Assembly (NCBI GenBank): GCA_031459855.1
Contig: JAVKHP010000001.1
Location: 1,488,429-1,552,428 of the forward strand
DNA from: Armatimonadota bacterium
GTDB taxonomy: Bacteria; Sysuimicrobiota; Sysuimicrobiia; Sysuimicrobiales; Humicultoraceae
Length of the DNA stretch: 64,000 bases
Direction of reading: 5' to 3'
The notes beneath the pieces were generated by a model. The model worked only from the letters and a program-made list of their open reading frames with translations, was not told where the DNA came from and ran no database searches. The first letter of the stretch is position 1; every line of letters starts with the position of its first letter. The position numbers were made by a program, and so were the translations under genes. This document shows positions 18,892 through 27,382 of this stretch, piece after piece.

Positions 18892-20939
18892 GGCGTCTGG
18901 GGGGCGAGGATGTCCATCACGGCGGCGAGCTCCGCGGGGCAAACGAGCCCGTCGTCCAGCAGGGCTGTGGCCTGCGCGCGCAGCTGCGCGTCCAGCGGCT
19001 CCGCCGCGCGCGCGAGCGCGTCGGCCCGCTGTCCGGCGCGCAGCAGCGTCCGGGTCTGCGGGTCGACCACCCACACCTGGGCGAGGAGGCGCTGCCCGCG
19101 GTAGCCGGTGAACCCGCAGGCCTCGCACCCCACCGGCAGGAAGGTGCGCCGTCCCCCGACTGCGGGTGGGGCGGCCTGCTTGCAGGCAGGACACAGCAGG
19201 CGCACGGGGCGTGCGGCGAGCACCGCGCGCAGCACGGACGCCGTCAGCGCCGTCCCCAGCGCGTCGACCATCTCGGCCAGCAGGTCGAGGGCGTTGCCCT
19301 GCGGGTGGCCCGCCAGCACCGTGGCGCGGCGGGCGGCGTCGGCCGCGGCGGCCAGCGCCTCGGGTGCGGCCACGTCGTCGATGCCGATGTAGTCGGGACG
19401 TGCGGCGGCCACCAGGCGGACCTGGGCGGCCAGCCCCTCCGGGGTGGTCAGGGTCTGGTGCAGGGTCGGCCGCCGGAACACCGGCACCGTCTCCACCGTC
19501 CAGCCCTTGCCCTGGGGCGCCGCCGCCAGCAGCCCGTGCAGCAGGGCGGCGCGCACAGCGCGGTCGACGCAGCCGACGAGGACCAGGCCGCCGGGAGGCT
19601 GCAGGGCGGCGCGCAGCGCCGCGAGCTCGCGGCCGGCGACGCCCAGCTGCGCCAGATCCGGCACGTCGCTGCGCTCCGGGTAGAGCGTGACCGTCGCGGC
19701 CGGCCCCGCCGCCGTGGGGACGAACGCTGCGACCAGGGTGAGGGCACTGCTGCCGGCGGTCACGCGCGCGGTGCCCACCCCGGCGCTCGCCTCCTGCCCG
19801 GTCAGCCGGCGCAGGTGCTCGAGGATGGCCGCGTGCAGCTCGCCGGGCGCTCCGGTCCGGTCCACCAGCACTCCCTGGATGCGGTAGCGGATCCGGCCCT
19901 CGCCGTCGGGCCCCACGTCGAGGTGGATCTCCGTGGCGCCCTGCTGGAGCGCCTGCACCAGGTGGAACTGGAGGTACTGCGCCGCAGGGCTGCCGCTCGC
20001 GGCCGACGGCGCGCGAGCGGCCCGCGGTCGCGCGAAGACCTCGTCCAGTACCGTCGCGATGTTCGACGCCAGCGCCAGCGCGCGGTTGATGCGCAGGCCC
20101 GTGCGCGCGGCCACCTCGTCGATCGTGGCCTGGTCGGTGGGGTCGGCCATCGCCAGCGTCATCTCGTGCCCGAACTTCAACACCGGCAGCACCCGCCGCT
20201 CGCGCATGAAACCCTCGGGCAACAGGCGCACGGCTTCCTCGTCCACGAGGTCGCGGGTGAGGAAGACGTACGGGTAGCCGAGCTGGTTGGCCAGCGCCCA
20301 CGCGATGTCGTCCTCGGTGAGCACGCCCTGCTCGACCAGCACCTGCCCCAGGCGTTTGCCGCTGCGCGCCTGCGCCTCGATGGCCCGGGCGAGCTGGTCG
20401 CGCGTGACGAGGCCGTTGGCGACCAGGATTTCGCCCAGCAGGTCCCGGGGCCGCCGTGCGCCGTCCTCCTGCCGGTCCTGTGCTGCCGCACCCCGCCCTG
20501 GCGGCGTGGCGGCAGGCGCAGGGCTGGGGCGGTCCTGCCCCCGATCCTGCGACGCCGCGCCCGGTCGCAGCCAGCGCGCGACGCTTTGCGCGAACGTCGC
20601 AACGTCGATGGGTTTCGCGATCACGTCGGCGCACCCCGCCTGCAGCCAGAGCGCCCGATCCTCGGGGGTGACCATGGCGCTGACGGCCACGACCGGCAGC
20701 GCGGCGCCCCAGGGGCTTTCGCGCAGCCGACGCAGGACCTCGAGCCCGTGCATGTCGGGCAGGTGCATGTCGAGCAGCACGAGATCCGGCCGCGTCTCCT
20801 GCGCGAGGGCCAGCGCTTCGGCACCCGAGCGCGCCACCCTGACGTCGAAACCCTCGCGCTCGAGCACGTGGCGCACCAGCGCCAGGCTGGCCGGCTGGTC
20901 CTCCACGGCGAGCACCCGGGCGCCCGTGCGCGTGGTCAT
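18870..20939 (-). CDS. Receiver - MshEN - degenerate PilB-like (pseudo-ATPase) protein
   Basis: The 689-residue protein joins three parts. Residues 1-125 are a CheY-like receiver with phospho-acceptor Asp57 (LVLLDMHLPD) and Lys109. Residues 165-305 are an MshEN/GspE_N domain with the long c-di-GMP-type motif (LLGEILVANGLV...LARAIEAQ...RLGQVLVEQGVL). Residues 320-670 follow the PilB/GspE ATPase layout. Where PilB has GPTGSGKT the sequence reads GCVDRAVRA (456-464), and the Walker B/Glu region reads ARPDYIGIDDV with no catalytic Glu. The TGHLVLSTLHTN-like segment survives as VLAGHPQGN, and the zinc tetra-Cys is intact (CPAC at 583-586, CEAC at 605-608). It should be unable to hydrolyse ATP and may act as a c-di-GMP- and phosphorylation-controlled regulator or mock subunit of the pilus motor. 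It overlaps pilT and the upstream receiver gene. Confidence 0.88.
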   Translation of the reverse strand: MTTRTGARVLAVEDQPASLALVRHVLEREGFDVRVARSGAEALALAQETRPDLVLLDMHLPDMHGLEVLRRLRESPWGAALPVVAVSAMVTPEDRALWLQAGCADVIAKPIDVATFAQSVARWLRPGAASQDRGQDRPSPAPAATPPGRGAAAQDRQEDGARRPRDLLGEILVANGLVTRDQLARAIEAQARSGKRLGQVLVEQGVLTEDDIAWALANQLGYPYVFLTRDLVDEEAVRLLPEGFMRERRVLPVLKFGHEMTLAMADPTDQATIDEVAARTGLRINRALALASNIATVLDEVFARPRAARAPSAASGSPAAQYLQFHLVQALQQGATEIHLDVGPDGEGRIRYRIQGVLVDRTGAPGELHAAILEHLRRLTGQEASAGVGTARVTAGSSALTLVAAFVPTAAGPAATVTLYPERSDVPDLAQLGVAGRELAALRAALQPPGGLVLVGCVDRAVRAALLHGLLAAAPQGKGWTVETVPVFRRPTLHQTLTTPEGLAAQVRLVAAARPDYIGIDDVAAPEALAAAADAARRATVLAGHPQGNALDLLAEMVDALGTALTASVLRAVLAARPVRLLCPACKQAAPPAVGGRRTFLPVGCEACGFTGYRGQRLLAQVWVVDPQTRTLLRAGQRADALARAAEPLDAQLRAQATALLDDGLVCPAELAAVMDILAPQTPWTSPTC

Positions 20940-21421
20940 CGGTCGCAGCTGCCTGTGCTCGCTGCAGGGGGCCGCCCGGCCCCGCCGGTCCGCCGGTAGA
21001 GGTCGTCCTCCGCGTACCGCTGGCGCAACCGCGCGCCGACCCGGGCGGCCAGCTCCGCGGCGTCGAACGGTTTGGTCACGTAGTCATAGGCGCCGATATC
21101 GAAGGCGCGAACCTTGGTGTCGACGTCTGTCAACGCGGTGAGGAAGATCACCGGGATGCGGGCCGTGGTCGGGTCGGCCTGCAACGCCTGGCAGACCGCG
21201 AGGCCGTCCATCCCCGGCATGAGGATGTCCAGGAGGATGAGATCGGGCTGGAAGGCGCGCGCGGCGGCCAGCGCGTCCTGTCCCGTCGACGCGGTGGCGA
21301 CCGTGCAGCGCCAGCGCTCCAGGTGCCCCGCCAGCACTGCCAGGTTGGCCGGGTGATCGTCCACCACCAGGATGCGCGGCACGCGGTCGCCGATGAACGG
21401 GGCGAGGGGCGTCTCAGGCAT
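20936..21421 (-). CDS. Single-domain response regulator (CheY-like)
   Basis: A 161-residue protein made of one receiver domain: acidic pair Asp21-Asp22 (ILVVDDHPAN), phospho-acceptor Asp65 (LILLDILMPGMDG), the Thr of FLTAL and the Lys of TKPF. It ends in a short, Gly/Pro-rich tail without an output domain. It overlaps the downstream fusion gene by ATGA and the upstream HD-GYP gene by 8 bp, so it belongs to the same operon and probably relays phosphate within the pilus/c-di-GMP circuit. No histidine kinase is present in the window. Confidence 0.93.
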   Translation of the reverse strand: MPETPLAPFIGDRVPRILVVDDHPANLAVLAGHLERWRCTVATASTGQDALAAARAFQPDLILLDILMPGMDGLAVCQALQADPTTARIPVIFLTALTDVDTKVRAFDIGAYDYVTKPFDAAELAARVGARLRQRYAEDDLYRRTGGAGRPPAASTGSCDR

Positions 21422-22526
21422 GGCCCGTCCCCTGGCTGTCGGTCAGGTCGTCGCGCGGCTCCTCGCGCAGAAACGCGGCCACCACGGCCGGGTCCCACTG
21501 CGTGCCCGCACCGGCGGCGAGGATCTGCCGCGCCTCCTCAGGGCTCCGCGCCGGCTGGTAGGGGCGGGGGGAGGTCATGGCGTCGTAGGCATCGGCCACC
21601 GCGACGATGCGGCCGGCCAGCGGCGTCGCCGCACCCGCCAGGCCGCGTGGATACCCCTGCCCGTCCCAGCGCTCGTGGTGGGTCCAGGCGATCGTCTCGG
21701 CCATGCGCATCAGGGGGAAGCGTCCGCCGCCCAGCAGCCGCGCGCCGATCGTCGCGTGACTCTGCACGACCGCCATCTCTGCCGGCGTCAGCGGGCCCGG
21801 CTTGAGCAGGATCTCGTCCGGCACCGCGATCTTGCCCACGTCGTGCAGGGGCGCGGTGCGCTCGATCAGCGTGACGAACGTCTCGGGCATGCCCAGGGCG
21901 CGCGCCAGCCTGGCCGCCAGGGCGCCCACACGCCGCGTGTGCTGGCCGGTGGCATCGTCGCGGAACTCCGCGGCGGCGGCCAGCCGGTCGAGGATCTCGA
22001 GCTGCGTCTGCTCCAGCTCGCGGGTGCGTGCCCGCACGCGGGCTTCGAGCAGTTCGTTCTGACGGGCGAGCGCCTGGTGGAGCCGGCGCGTGCCCAGGAG
22101 GTTGCGAATGCGCAGCAGCACCTCCGCGGGGTCGAAAGGCTTGGTGAGGAAGTCGCTGGCGCCCGCCTCGAGCGCCTGCGCGCGGGCCTGGCGCGTGGCG
22201 TCGGCTGTCAGGACCACGATGGGCAGGAACGCGCCCGCGGGCGTCCGCGCGCGCAGCCGCCGCAGCAGCGCGATGCCGTCCAGCTGCGGCATGTGCAGGT
22301 CGAGCAGCACGAGGTCGGGGGCCGTCGCGTCGAACAGCCGCTCGGCGTCGAGTGGATCGGTGGTGCTCACCAGGTCCGCGTACCCGGCCCGGTCGAGGGT
22401 GGCCTCCAGCACGCGCACGTTGGCGTACTGGTCGTCGACGATCAGAATCCGCGACCGCGCGGCCCCGGCATCCAGACCCTCTGCCGGACCCCTGCCCGGT
22501 GCCGCGCGTCCGGCGGAGGCGGTCAT
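21414..22526 (-). CDS. Response regulator with HD-GYP c-di-GMP phosphodiesterase domain
   Basis: The 370-residue protein has a receiver (Asp76 in LVLLDLHMPQ, Lys129), a coiled-coil-like linker (150-175) and an HD-GYP domain. The metal and signature residues are complete: His228-Asp229 followed by GK (HDVGKIAVPDE), His283-His284-Glu285, Asp288-Gly and GYP at 291-293. It should therefore hydrolyse c-di-GMP when its receiver is switched. Downstream lies an MshEN protein that may sense the same nucleotide, so the operon can both set and read c-di-GMP for pilus control. Confidence 0.94.
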   Translation of the reverse strand: MTASAGRAAPGRGPAEGLDAGAARSRILIVDDQYANVRVLEATLDRAGYADLVSTTDPLDAERLFDATAPDLVLLDLHMPQLDGIALLRRLRARTPAGAFLPIVVLTADATRQARAQALEAGASDFLTKPFDPAEVLLRIRNLLGTRRLHQALARQNELLEARVRARTRELEQTQLEILDRLAAAAEFRDDATGQHTRRVGALAARLARALGMPETFVTLIERTAPLHDVGKIAVPDEILLKPGPLTPAEMAVVQSHATIGARLLGGGRFPLMRMAETIAWTHHERWDGQGYPRGLAGAATPLAGRIVAVADAYDAMTSPRPYQPARSPEEARQILAAGAGTQWDPAVVAAFLREEPRDDLTDSQGTGHA

Positions 22527-22527
22527 C

Positions 22528-23559
22528 TTACCGGTGGTCCGGCAACAACTGATGCAGGCGGAGCAGCCGTTGCTCGCGCTCCGCCACCAGCCGTTCGCTC
22601 ACCGCACGCGCGATGGGGTCGAACAGCTCGACCAGGCCGGGCTCCCACTGGCCGTCGGCGCCAAACCACAGGACCTCCAGCGCCTCCGACGCCGACAGCG
22701 CGGGCCGGTGCGGCCGGTCGGAGGTCAGGCTGTCGAAGGCGTCGGCGATGGCGACGATGCGCGCACCGAGAGGAATCGCCTCGCCCTTGAGGCCGTCGGG
22801 GTACCCGCCGCCGCCCCACTGTTCGTGGTGTGCCCGCACGATCGCGCTCATCTGCGCGCCGTCGGCGAGCGCGGCGAGGAGGTCTGCGCCCACCACGGGA
22901 TGGCGTTTCACCGCCGCGAACTCCTCGGCCGTCAGCGCCCGGGGCTGCGTCAGGATGGTCTCGGGCACCGCGATCATGCCCACGTCGTGCAGCAACGCCG
23001 CCCGCTGCACCACTGCCAGCGCCTCGTCCTCGAGCCCGGCTGCCCGCGCCAGCTCGGCGCTGTACCGCGCCACGCGCCAGGGGTGCTCGGCGCTGTGGTG
23101 GCTGCGCCGCTCGATCGCCACCGCCAGCGCCGCCAGCGCGGCCTCGGCCGCTTCGGCGGTCTGCTGCGCCCGGCGCAGCCGCACCAGCCGCCGGACCCAC
23201 GACAGCAGCAGCGCCCGGTTGAACGGCTTGGGGACCACGACGTCGGCACCGCTGGTCAGCCACATGTCCTCGAGCGTCGGCACGGCCGTGAGGAACACCA
23301 CCGGGAGGTGTGCCGTGGCGGGATCGGCCCGCAGCCGGGCGCAGAACGTCGGCCCGTCTTCGCCTGGCATCATCACGTCGAGCAGCACCACGTCGGGCGG
23401 ATGGCGCTCCATGGCACCCCGCGCCTCGGCGGCGCTGCCCACGGCGACGACGCGGTAGCCTTCGGTGGTCAGCATGCGCTGCAGCAGGCTGCGGATGCCC
23501 GGATCGTCGTCGACAATGAGGATTATCGGTGGTTGAGCGACAGTTGACTTCGAACTCAC
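22528..23559 (-). CDS. Response regulator with degenerate HD-GYP domain
   Basis: The 343-residue protein has a receiver (Asp61 in VVLLDVMMPG, Lys111) and an HD-GYP-like domain. His191-Asp192 is kept, but the following conserved Lys is Met195 (HDVGMIAVPE), and the conserved Asp after the His-His-Glu triad is Gly249 (HHEQWGGGGYP). GYP itself (252-254) is intact. Activity is therefore doubtful; it may bind rather than cleave c-di-GMP, or have changed substrate. The start is the GTG at 23559, with GGAGGG 7 nt upstream; the ATG further up (23655) lies in an arginine-rich stretch. It is the first gene of the pilus/c-di-GMP operon. Confidence 0.9.
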   Translation of the reverse strand: MSSKSTVAQPPIILIVDDDPGIRSLLQRMLTTEGYRVVAVGSAAEARGAMERHPPDVVLLDVMMPGEDGPTFCARLRADPATAHLPVVFLTAVPTLEDMWLTSGADVVVPKPFNRALLLSWVRRLVRLRRAQQTAEAAEAALAALAVAIERRSHHSAEHPWRVARYSAELARAAGLEDEALAVVQRAALLHDVGMIAVPETILTQPRALTAEEFAAVKRHPVVGADLLAALADGAQMSAIVRAHHEQWGGGGYPDGLKGEAIPLGARIVAIADAFDSLTSDRPHRPALSASEALEVLWFGADGQWEPGLVELFDPIARAVSERLVAEREQRLLRLHQLLPDHR

Positions 23560-23908
23560 GTGCGGCCCTCCGTCGTGGTTTTTCCCGATCCAGGGCGTCG
23601 ATAGACCCCACCCGTACCTCCGCGCCGTGTTAGCCGCCGCTGCGCCGGGCATCACGGCACGCCTGCGAGGAGAGACGGTACCTCGTCGGCTCGGCGTGCG
23701 CGCGCAGCGCCCCGGGACCCCACGCCGGCGATGAAGACATCTCCCGAGGCGATCGCCGACGGCTCGCTACTTGCTGGCCGCTGCCAGGCCCACGCCGGCC
23801 AGGACGAGACCCAGCCTCGGCGATGGCCGCGCAGATGCGCTTGCGGGCCCCACGCCGGCCAGGAAGAGACCTCCCCCGAGGCGAAGACGGTGCGGGGAGG
23901 AAACCGCG
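23560..23908. repeat. Divergent intergenic region with three imperfect 37-bp repeats
   Basis: No gene is seen in this 349-bp gap between the HD-GYP operon (minus) and the molybdopterin oxidoreductase (plus). Three degenerate copies begin with CCCACGCCGGC at about 23717, 23787 and 23847 and continue roughly as CAGGANGAGACCTCCCCCGAGGCGA. The last copy ends just before the SD of the oxidoreductase gene. No known molybdenum-cofactor riboswitch pattern was recognised. Confidence 0.5.
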
Positions 23909-26284
23909 ATGCGGTGGACCCCGGCGCTGTGGGCGAGCCGCCGGCCGTTCGGGCTCGGCGAGCAGCGCCCCAACAACTACCTGGAGATCTGGCGGGCGCT
24001 GTGGGAGAACCGCGGCGCGCTGCCCTACGCGTGGCGCATCCTCACGCAGGGCGTCTGCGACGGGTGCGCGCTCGGCACCAGCGGGCTGCGCGACTGGACC
24101 CTGCCCGGCGTGCACCTGTGCAACGTCCGCCTGCGGCTGCTGCGGCTGAACACCGCCCCGGCCCTCGACATCCGGCTGCTGGCCGACGTGGGCCGCCTGC
24201 GCGGGCGTCCCGCCCATGCGCTGCGCGCGCTGGGCCGGCTCCCCTACCCGATGATCCGGCGCCGTGGCGAGGCCGGCTTCCGACGCGTCGCCTGGGACGA
24301 GGCCCTCGACCTGGTCGCGGCCCGCATCCGCACGGCCGGACCCGAGCGGCTGGGCGTCTACCTCACCAGCCGGGGGGTGCCCAACGAGACCTACTACGCG
24401 GCGCAGAAGGCGGTGCGCGCCATGGGCACCAACGCCATCGACAACGCCGCCCGCGTCTGCCACGCGCCCTCCACGTTCGGGCTCAAGCAGGCCCTGGGCG
24501 TGGCGGCGTCCACCTGCTCGTACACCGACTGGATCGGCACCGACCTGCTGGTGTTCATCGGGTCCAACGTGGCCAACAACCAGCCGGTGGCCATGAAGTA
24601 CCTGCACTACGCGCGCAAGGCCGGCACGCGGGTCGTGTGCGTCAACCCCTACCGCGAGCCCGGCATGGCGCGCTACTGGGTCCCGTCGGTGCTCGAGAGC
24701 GCGCTGTTCGGCACGACGATCACCGACCGCTTCTTCCTGGTGAACGTGGGCGGCGACGTCGCCTTCCTCAACGGCGCCCTCAAGTGGATGCTCGCCCGCG
24801 GCTGGGTCGACCGCGCGTTCGTCGACGGGCACACCACCGGCTTCCCCGAGCTGGCAGCAGCCCTGGCCGCGCAGCCGTGGGAGGCGCTCGAGCGCGCCAG
24901 CGGCGCCTCGCGCGAGGAGATGCTGGCGTTCGCCGAGCTGGTGGGCACCGCCCGCACCGCCGTGTTCGTCTGGTCGATGGGCGTCACGCAGCACGAACAC
25001 GGCGAGGACAACGTGCGGGCCATCGTGAACCTGGCCCTCGCCCGCGGCTTCGTGGGACGGCCGCACTGCGGGCTGATGCCCATCCGCGGCCACTCCGGCG
25101 TGCAGGGGGGCGCCGAGATGGGCGCCTACGCCACGGTCTTCCCCGGCGGGCTGCCCATCACGCCCGAGCACGCCCGGCGGTTCGCCGCGCTGTGGGGCTT
25201 CCCGGTGCCGGCGACGCCCGGGCTGACCGCGCCCCAGATGATCGACGCCGCTGCCGAGGGCCGCCTCGAGGTGCTCGTGTCGGTGGGCGGGAACTTCCTC
25301 GAGGTGCTGCCCGACCCGCGCTACGTGCGGGCGGCGCTGGAGCGCGTGCCGGTGCGGGTGCACCTGGACATCGTGCTCTCCACGCAGATGCTGCTCGAGC
25401 CCGGCGACGTGGTCGTCCTGCTGCCGGCGGCGACCCGCTACGAGACGCCGGGCGGGGTGACCCAGACCACGACCGAGCGGCGGGTGATCTTCAGCCCCGA
25501 GGTCCCGGGGCCCCGCATCGGCGAGGCGCGGCCCGAGTGGGAGGTGTTCATGGACCTCGCGCGGCGCGTGCGCCCCGAGTGGGCCGATCGCCTGACCTTC
25601 CGCGACACCGCGGCGATCCGCGAGGAGATCGCCCGGGCCGTGCCCTTCTACGACGGCATCCAGCGGCTGCGCCGCGCCGGCGACCAGTTCCAGTACGGCG
25701 GGCCGCACCTGTGCGCCGGCTGGACCTTTCCCACGGCCGACGGCCGGGCGCACTTCGCCGTGGTGACGCCCCCGGTGGTGGAGGTGCCCGCCGGGCAGTT
25801 CCTGCTGGCCACCCGCCGGGGCAAGCAGTTCAACAGCATCGTGCACGAGCGCACCGACGCCCTCACCGGGGCCGGACGCGACGCCGTCTTCATGCACCCC
25901 ACCGACGCCGCGCGCCTGGGCCTGGCCGAGGGCGCGCCGGTGGTCGTACGCAGCGCCGCCGGCGAACTGCGCGGCCGCGTGCGGCTGGCGCCGGTGAAAC
26001 CCGGCAACCTCGAGGTGCACTGGCCCGAGGGCAACGTGCTGCTCGACCGGCGGCGACGGTCGCGCGAAGCGGGCATCCCCGACTACAACGCGGTGGTCAC
26101 GGTGACGCCCGCCGCGGTGGCGCAGCCGGCCGCCGCGGCGGCGGGGGTTGCGTCGGTTGCCACGAACCCGCACGGCGACCCCGTGGTGCAGCGGGTGCAG
26201 CCGGTCACCGCGCCGGTGGACGCCGCACCGGTTGATGCCGCACCGGTGGATGTCGCGCCGGGCGCCAGGGCGCCCCAGGCGTAG
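23909..26284 (+). CDS. Molybdopterin oxidoreductase (formate dehydrogenase alpha-like, YdeP type)
   Basis: The 791-residue protein is a DMSO-reductase-superfamily oxidoreductase of the YdeP/FdhF-like branch. Near the N terminus Cys50-x2-Cys53 (GVCDGCALG) and Cys71 probably bind an Fe-S cluster. The likely Mo ligand is Cys184 in ARVCHAPSTFGL, the position occupied by selenocysteine in some formate dehydrogenases. The C-terminal cofactor domain ends around GNLEVHWPEGNVLL. A repetitive Pro/Ala/Val tail of about 60 residues follows (APVDAAPVDAAPVD). No signal peptide is seen, so it should be cytosolic. The ATG at 23909 has GGGGAGG. fdhD follows 16 bp later. Confidence 0.92.
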   Translation: MRWTPALWASRRPFGLGEQRPNNYLEIWRALWENRGALPYAWRILTQGVCDGCALGTSGLRDWTLPGVHLCNVRLRLLRLNTAPALDIRLLADVGRLRGRPAHALRALGRLPYPMIRRRGEAGFRRVAWDEALDLVAARIRTAGPERLGVYLTSRGVPNETYYAAQKAVRAMGTNAIDNAARVCHAPSTFGLKQALGVAASTCSYTDWIGTDLLVFIGSNVANNQPVAMKYLHYARKAGTRVVCVNPYREPGMARYWVPSVLESALFGTTITDRFFLVNVGGDVAFLNGALKWMLARGWVDRAFVDGHTTGFPELAAALAAQPWEALERASGASREEMLAFAELVGTARTAVFVWSMGVTQHEHGEDNVRAIVNLALARGFVGRPHCGLMPIRGHSGVQGGAEMGAYATVFPGGLPITPEHARRFAALWGFPVPATPGLTAPQMIDAAAEGRLEVLVSVGGNFLEVLPDPRYVRAALERVPVRVHLDIVLSTQMLLEPGDVVVLLPAATRYETPGGVTQTTTERRVIFSPEVPGPRIGEARPEWEVFMDLARRVRPEWADRLTFRDTAAIREEIARAVPFYDGIQRLRRAGDQFQYGGPHLCAGWTFPTADGRAHFAVVTPPVVEVPAGQFLLATRRGKQFNSIVHERTDALTGAGRDAVFMHPTDAARLGLAEGAPVVVRSAAGELRGRVRLAPVKPGNLEVHWPEGNVLLDRRRRSREAGIPDYNAVVTVTPAAVAQPAAAAAGVASVATNPHGDPVVQRVQPVTAPVDAAPVDAAPVDVAPGARAPQA

Positions 26285-26300
26285 GGCGCCTGCCGCCGCC

Positions 26301-27242
26301 ATGGACGCGCGCCCATCCAGCAAGACCCGCCTCGACCTGATCGAGGTGGAGGCGGGCCGCCGCCGCTCCCGCACCGACCTGGTGGTGACCGAAGAGCCTC
26401 TCGAGATCCGCCTGGCCGCGGGCGGCGAGCGGCGCACCGTCGCCGTCACCATGCGCACGCCCGGCGCCGACTTCGAGCTGGCGGCCGGGTTCCTGCTGGG
26501 GGAAGGCGTCGTCGCCGGCCGCGACGCCATCGCCCGCATCGCCTACTGCACCGATCCCGACCTGGACGCCGCCCAGCAGTACAACGTCGTACAAGTGACG
26601 CTGCGCGCCGATCGCCTGCCGCCACTGCAGTCGCTGGAGCGGCACTTCTACACCACCAGCGCGTGCGGCGTGTGCGGGAAGGCCAGCCTGGAGGCGCTGC
26701 GGGCCCGGGGCCTGCGCCCGCCCGCCGGCGAGGTTGCGGTCAGCGCCGACGTGCTGCGCGCGCTGCCCGGCCGCCTGCGCCAGGCCCAGGGGTTGTTCGC
26801 GGCCACCGGCGGGCTGCACGCCGCCGCGCTCTTCACCGCGCAGGGCGACCTGCTGGCGGTGCGCGAGGACGTGGGCCGGCACAACGCGCTGGACAAGCTG
26901 GTCGGCTGGGCGCTGCTCACCGACAGGCTTCCGCTGTCCGCGCATGTCCTCCTGGTGAGCGGGCGCGCCAGCTTCGAGCTGGTGCAGAAGGCGCTCGCCG
27001 CGGGCGTGCCCGTCTTCTGCGCCATCTCGGCGCCCAGCAGCCTGGCGGTGGCGCTGGCCCGCGAGTTCGGGGTGACCCTGGTGGGCTTCCTGCGGGGCGA
27101 GCGGTTCAACGTGTACGCGGCGCCGGCGCGGGTGCGCGTGGCGCCCGAGGGCGAGCCGCCGGTCGCGAGCGATGCCCGGGCCGCCCGCGGGTCCCCGAGC
27201 GATGCCCGCGCCCCCCGTGGATCCGCCGGGCTCGCGCGGTAG
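26301..27242 (+). CDS. fdhD: Formate dehydrogenase accessory sulfurtransferase FdhD
   Basis: The 313-residue protein is FdhD, which transfers sulfur to the bis-MGD cofactor before its insertion into formate dehydrogenase-type enzymes. The catalytic pair Cys122-x-x-Cys125 lies in TTSACGVCGKAS, and DVGRHNALDKLVG and LLVSGRASFELVQKAL are family hallmarks. A C-terminal extension of about 35 residues repeats SDARA(A/P)RGS twice and is not part of the family fold. The gene follows the Mo-oxidoreductase by 16 bp without its own strong SD, which suggests translational coupling. Confidence 0.95.
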   Translation: MDARPSSKTRLDLIEVEAGRRRSRTDLVVTEEPLEIRLAAGGERRTVAVTMRTPGADFELAAGFLLGEGVVAGRDAIARIAYCTDPDLDAAQQYNVVQVTLRADRLPPLQSLERHFYTTSACGVCGKASLEALRARGLRPPAGEVAVSADVLRALPGRLRQAQGLFAATGGLHAAALFTAQGDLLAVREDVGRHNALDKLVGWALLTDRLPLSAHVLLVSGRASFELVQKALAAGVPVFCAISAPSSLAVALAREFGVTLVGFLRGERFNVYAAPARVRVAPEGEPPVASDARAARGSPSDARAPRGSAGLAR

Positions 27243-27382
27243 GCTACGCCGACCGCCCGCGTCCTCCACCAGCAGCACCGGCCTCCCATGCAACTGCAGA
27301 CTCCGCACGGCAAGCCACCCGCGCCGGCCATCCATGGAACCCCCGAGTTCCCGGCGTACCGCCCGGATCGGTCACCGACCGG

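Noticed and set aside
23560-23908. Moco riboswitch before the molybdopterin oxidoreductase
   Set aside because: Only degenerate direct repeats are seen; no fold or conserved core of that riboswitch was recognised.
23731-26235. 834-codon open frame on the plus strand inside the oxidoreductase gene
   Set aside because: It is the +1 shadow of the molybdopterin oxidoreductase: Arg/Gly/Pro-rich and without motifs.
23909-26284. Selenocysteine in the formate-dehydrogenase-like protein
   Set aside because: The Mo-ligand position is an ordinary Cys codon (Cys184), and no internal TGA occurs in the frame.
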